Positions 4,398 through 6,498 of a stretch of DNA of 6,498 bases are shown piece by piece. Under the pieces are notes generated by a model. The model worked only from the letters and a program-made list of their open reading frames with translations, made no database searches and was not told the origin of the DNA. The stretch covers positions 1 through 6,498 of the forward strand of contig VBEI01000012.1 of assembly GCA_005882715.1 (NCBI GenBank), in the 5' to 3' direction. A program made the position numbers and the translations under genes. How positions within the stretch are numbered: the stretch's first letter is position 1; the number at the start of each line of letters is the position of its first letter. The stretch is from Chloroflexota bacterium (lineage in GTDB: Bacteria; Chloroflexota; Dehalococcoidia; SM23-28-2; RBG-16-64-32).

Positions 4398-5705
4398 ATG
4401 ATTGCCCCTTTGTTCCCGCATGCCGCCGTCGCGACGCCGCACTATCTGGCGTCATCGGCGGGGCTTGCCGTGCTGACGTCTGGAGGGAACGCGGTCGATG
4501 CGGCGGTGGCTGCGAATCTTGTGCTCGCCGTCGTCTACCCGCAGATGTGCGGACTGGGCGGCGATCTTTTCGCGATGGTGTGGGCCGAGGGCGAGCTCTC
4601 CGGCCTGAACTCCAGCGGACACCTTCCGGCCGGCGCGCGCCTGAACGGCGAGACGGTCCCTCGCTCGGGCATCGGTTCGGCGGTCGTCCCAGGCGCGGTT
4701 GCAGGGTGGCTCGCGCTGCTCGAGCGATACGGCACGCGTTCGATCGAGGAGTTGGCTCTGCCGGCAATCCGGCTCGCGCGCGAAGGATGCCCACGTTCGG
4801 CCGGGTTGGAGCGCGTCACGAAAGCGTCAGCGCCGCTTCTCCAGCGCGACGCGCAGGCGGCGCGCATCTTCCTTGCGGAAGGGCTCCTTCGGCAGCCGGA
4901 CCTCGCGGAGACGGTGGAGAGCATCGAGGACTTCTACACCGGCCCCGTGGCGAAGAACGTGCCGCCGCCGTTCACGCCCGACGATTTCGCCGAACACACG
5001 GCGGAGTGGGTCGAGCCCGAGCGCACAAGCGTCGCCGGTCTCGAGGTGTGCGAGATGCCACCGAACAGCCGCGGACACCTTGCGCTGCGGGCGATCGAGC
5101 GAATGGAACCTCTCGACGGGCTCAGACCGGACAATGCGGAGTTCCATTTGCGGATGATCCGCGCGCTCGATTCGGTCACCGGCCGCGCGGGCCGCACCGG
5201 TGACACTATCTACCTCTGCGCGCGGGACGAGAACGGCATGGCGGTCAGCCTGAACCAGAGCCTGTACCAGGCGTTTGGGTCGGGCGTCGTCGTGCCCGAG
5301 ACTGGGGTTCTTCTGAACAACCGGGCGGCGTACTTCAAACCACAGGAATACGGGCCAAAGAAGCGGCCGACGCACACTCTGGCGCCGGCGATGGCGCTTC
5401 AGGACGGCCGGCCAAAGTTCATCTTCGGGACGATGGGCGGGGATACGCAGATCGAGATCCACCTGCAGCTACTCGCCCGCGTGATCATCGCAAGACAAGA
5501 GTTGGGTGAGGCGATCGCGGCGCCGCGCTGGATGCACCGCGGCGGCAGCCTTGTCGCCGAGCCAGGCCTGCCAGAAATCGGTGCAGAGGCCCTGCCAGCG
5601 GAGTTCCCGGAGCTGGCGGGACATGCGCACGCGATCCTGGTAGAGGATGGACATCTGGCGGCGGCGTTCGATCGGCGGTCGGATGGAGCGGCGGTTGGGT
5701 ACTGA
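4398..5705 (+). CDS. ggt: Gamma-glutamyltransferase family protein, short form
   Basis: 435 residues, an Ntn-hydrolase that should self-cleave and then transfer or hydrolyse gamma-glutamyl groups (glutathione-type substrates). Family landmarks: GGNAVDAAVAANL (29-41), CGLGGDLFAM (51-60), VPGAVAGW (97-104), LPAIRLAREG (121-130), EWVEPERTSVAGLEVCEMPP (203-222), GDTIYLCARDENGMAVSLNQ (268-287), GVLLNNRAAYF (303-313), RPTHTLAPA (323-331), FGTMGGDTQ (343-351) and the terminal DGAAVGY. Thr270 aligns with the catalytic nucleophile and new N-terminus after autoprocessing (E. coli Thr391). No signal peptide, so a cytoplasmic YwrD-like form is likely. It is shorter than the usual 520-580 residues: only about 17 residues separate the helix near 253 from Thr270, where characterised enzymes have about 70. 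The region aligned with the substrate-binding Arg reads SSGHLP (72-77). Family membership is sure; activity is uncertain. Confidence 0.88.
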   Translation: MIAPLFPHAAVATPHYLASSAGLAVLTSGGNAVDAAVAANLVLAVVYPQMCGLGGDLFAMVWAEGELSGLNSSGHLPAGARLNGETVPRSGIGSAVVPGAVAGWLALLERYGTRSIEELALPAIRLAREGCPRSAGLERVTKASAPLLQRDAQAARIFLAEGLLRQPDLAETVESIEDFYTGPVAKNVPPPFTPDDFAEHTAEWVEPERTSVAGLEVCEMPPNSRGHLALRAIERMEPLDGLRPDNAEFHLRMIRALDSVTGRAGRTGDTIYLCARDENGMAVSLNQSLYQAFGSGVVVPETGVLLNNRAAYFKPQEYGPKKRPTHTLAPAMALQDGRPKFIFGTMGGDTQIEIHLQLLARVIIARQELGEAIAAPRWMHRGGSLVAEPGLPEIGAEALPAEFPELAGHAHAILVEDGHLAAAFDRRSDGAAVGY

Positions 5706-5724
5706 AAGTGATGCGCCACTCGAA

Positions 5725-5764
5725 CGCAGATGACGCGGATAGCTCGCGGATGCGCGCAGATGGA
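5725..5764 (+). repeat. Degenerate tandem repeat, about 10-bp period
   Basis: Four units CGCAGATGA, CGCGGATAGCT, CGCGGATGCG and CGCAGATGGA follow one another directly after ggt. The 13-mer GCGGATGCGCGCA within it (5746-5758) recurs at 2533-2545. The following stretch to about 5810 is purine-rich (GAGGTAAGTGATAAGAGG) and carries no gene. Confidence 0.5.
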
Positions 5765-5829
5765 TGGTGGTTGGGATATGAGAGTTCAGAGGTAAGTGAT
5801 AAGAGGTGCGCCGCGGTTCAGCCAGCGCT

Positions 5830-5907
5830 GAGATTCCTCGCCACCCCGCCAACCCTTCGGATGCTCAGGGCGGTTTGTCGGCCCCGCCCCGCAAGCTCGG
5901 AATGACA
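5830..5907 (+). repeat. Dispersed repeat unit between ggt and miaB
   Basis: A 78-nt unit begins with GAGATTCCTCGC (5830-5841) and ends with GCTCGGAATGACA (5895-5907), around a 53-nt GC-rich core. Its last 13 bases are identical to those of the copy at 4348-4360. The end pentamers ATTCC and GGAAT are complementary. The TGACA end points at miaB, 29 nt from the ATG and 11 nt from the extended -10. Confidence 0.7.
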
Positions 5908-5918
5908 TTCGGGCGGCC

Positions 5919-5927
5919 TGCTAAAAT
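5919..5927 (+). promoter_or_regulatory. Extended -10 promoter of miaB
   Basis: TGCTAAAAT is an extended -10 element ending 9 nt before the ATG at 5937. A start near 5934 predicts a leaderless or near-leaderless mRNA. No ribosome site is seen. Confidence 0.6.
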
Positions 5928-5936
5928 CGACTTGTC

Positions 5937-6498
5937 ATGCGGTACCACATCTGGACCGAGGGCTGCCAAATGAACGAGGCGGACTCGGAGAAGCTGGCGG
6001 CAGGACTCGCCAAGCTGGGCTGGGAGGAAGCGCCAAAGGCCAACGAGGCCGATCTCGCGGTCGTGAACACGTGCGTCGTGCGGCAGAAAGCGGAGGACCG
6101 GGCGGCGGGTTACTTGGGGCTGCTGCGGAAGCTGAAGGAGTCGCGCGACGGCGGGCTCCAAATCGCGGTCATGGGCTGCATGGTGGGGCCGCGGACGGAC
6201 GACCTTCGCTCCCGATTTCCGTACGTCGACGTCTGGGCGCGCCCTCAGAGCTTCGAGGTCGTCCTGCGGGCGGTGATGCCAGAGTCAGAGCTGGGCGGCG
6301 AGTTCTGGCCGGACACCTTCCCTGAGCCGAAGGGGCCGACGGCGTTCGTGCCCGTAATCCACGGCTGCAATAAGTTCTGTACATACTGCATCGTTCCCTA
6401 CCGGCGCGGGAGAGAGCGCTCGCGCACGATAGAAGATATAGCCCGAGAGGTGGGGTCACACTGCGCCAGGGGCGTGCGCGAGGTGACGCTGCTCGGTC
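5937..6498 (+). CDS. miaB: tRNA-2-methylthio-N6-dimethylallyladenosine synthase, 5' part
   Basis: 187 codons are present before the window ends in frame; the C-terminal part of the radical SAM domain and any TRAM domain lie outside. MiaB adds the 2-methylthio group to i6A37 in tRNAs reading UNN codons. The N-terminal methylthiotransferase domain shows the three auxiliary-cluster cysteines: Cys10 (EGCQMNEADSE), Cys46 (NTCVVR) and Cys81 (MGCM). The radical SAM motif GCNKFCTYCIVPYRRGRERS (143-162) carries Cys144, Cys148 and Cys151. The CTYCIVPYxRGRExSR form favours MiaB over the relatives RimO and MtaB. The ATG at 5937 gives the usual start of the family and lies 9 nt behind an extended -10, without a ribosome site. 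It sits alone after a repeat unit. The neighbouring tRNA-Ser(GCU) reads AGY codons and is not an expected substrate. Confidence 0.93.
   Translation, partial: MRYHIWTEGCQMNEADSEKLAAGLAKLGWEEAPKANEADLAVVNTCVVRQKAEDRAAGYLGLLRKLKESRDGGLQIAVMGCMVGPRTDDLRSRFPYVDVWARPQSFEVVLRAVMPESELGGEFWPDTFPEPKGPTAFVPVIHGCNKFCTYCIVPYRRGRERSRTIEDIAREVGSHCARGVREVTLLG

Noticed and set aside
4547..5462. Large ORFs in other frames within ggt
   Set aside because: Arg/Ala/Pro-rich frame shadows of a GC-rich gene; the ggt frame has continuous family motifs.
4374..5705. GTG start at 4374 for the GGT-like gene
   Set aside because: It precedes the extended -10 element, and homology begins only after ATG 4398.
1..6498. CRISPR array, transposase, prophage, toxin-antitoxin or riboswitch
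   Set aside because: No regularly spaced identical repeats, mobile-element genes, paired small ORFs or known riboswitch cores were seen on either strand.

Overview
The window is GC-rich bacterial chromosome in which every gene appears to be its own transcription unit, with about 200-250 bp of repeat-bearing DNA between most neighbours. Start codons mostly lack a Shine-Dalgarno sequence. Several sit only 7-10 nt behind a good -10 box (often TGCTANAAT-like), which suggests leaderless or near-leaderless mRNAs. These traits, the dispersed TGTCATTCTGAGC/GAATCTC-type repeats and the gene content fit an uncultured Chloroflexota-like bacterium. That placement is inference and cannot be settled from this stretch.

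Layout from left to right: (1) the 3' end of a DinB/maleylpyruvate-isomerase-like protein gene, 1-546; (2) a 218-bp inverted-repeat element, 569-786; (3) sucD, the succinyl-CoA synthetase alpha subunit, 798-1676, with no sucC beside it; (4) an intergenic inverted repeat and a well-formed sigma70-type promoter; (5) a four-motif [4Fe-4S] ferredoxin-like protein, 1921-2409; (6) a repeat-bearing gap and tRNA-Ser(GCU) on the minus strand, 2641-2732, with encoded CCA; (7) a perfect 7-bp palindrome between the tRNA and a divergent DUF429 gene, 2785-3495; (8) a convergent minus-strand VTT/DedA-type membrane protein gene, 3492-4196, which shares a CTAG stop with the DUF429 gene; (9) a short gamma-glutamyltransferase family gene, 4398-5705; (10) a repeat-rich gap; (11) the 5' part of miaB, 5937 to the window end.

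Functionally this is mostly housekeeping. SucD (succinyl-CoA/succinate) and the ferredoxin could both serve a TCA cycle that uses a ferredoxin-linked 2-oxoacid oxidoreductase. tRNA-Ser and MiaB belong to translation, and the GGT-like protein probably handles gamma-glutamyl or glutathione-type substrates. No defence system, prophage, CRISPR array or transposase is visible.

The most distinctive signal lies in the gaps. Four copies of a 78-96 bp unit have conserved ends (GAGATYCYTCGC and GCTCRGRATGACA) around unrelated 53-71 nt cores. The two ends of each copy stay complementary although their sequence differs between copies (ATTCC/GGAAT, ATCCT/AGGAT, ATTCT/AGAAT). Three of the copies point their TGACA end at the start of a gene (sucD, ggt, miaB).
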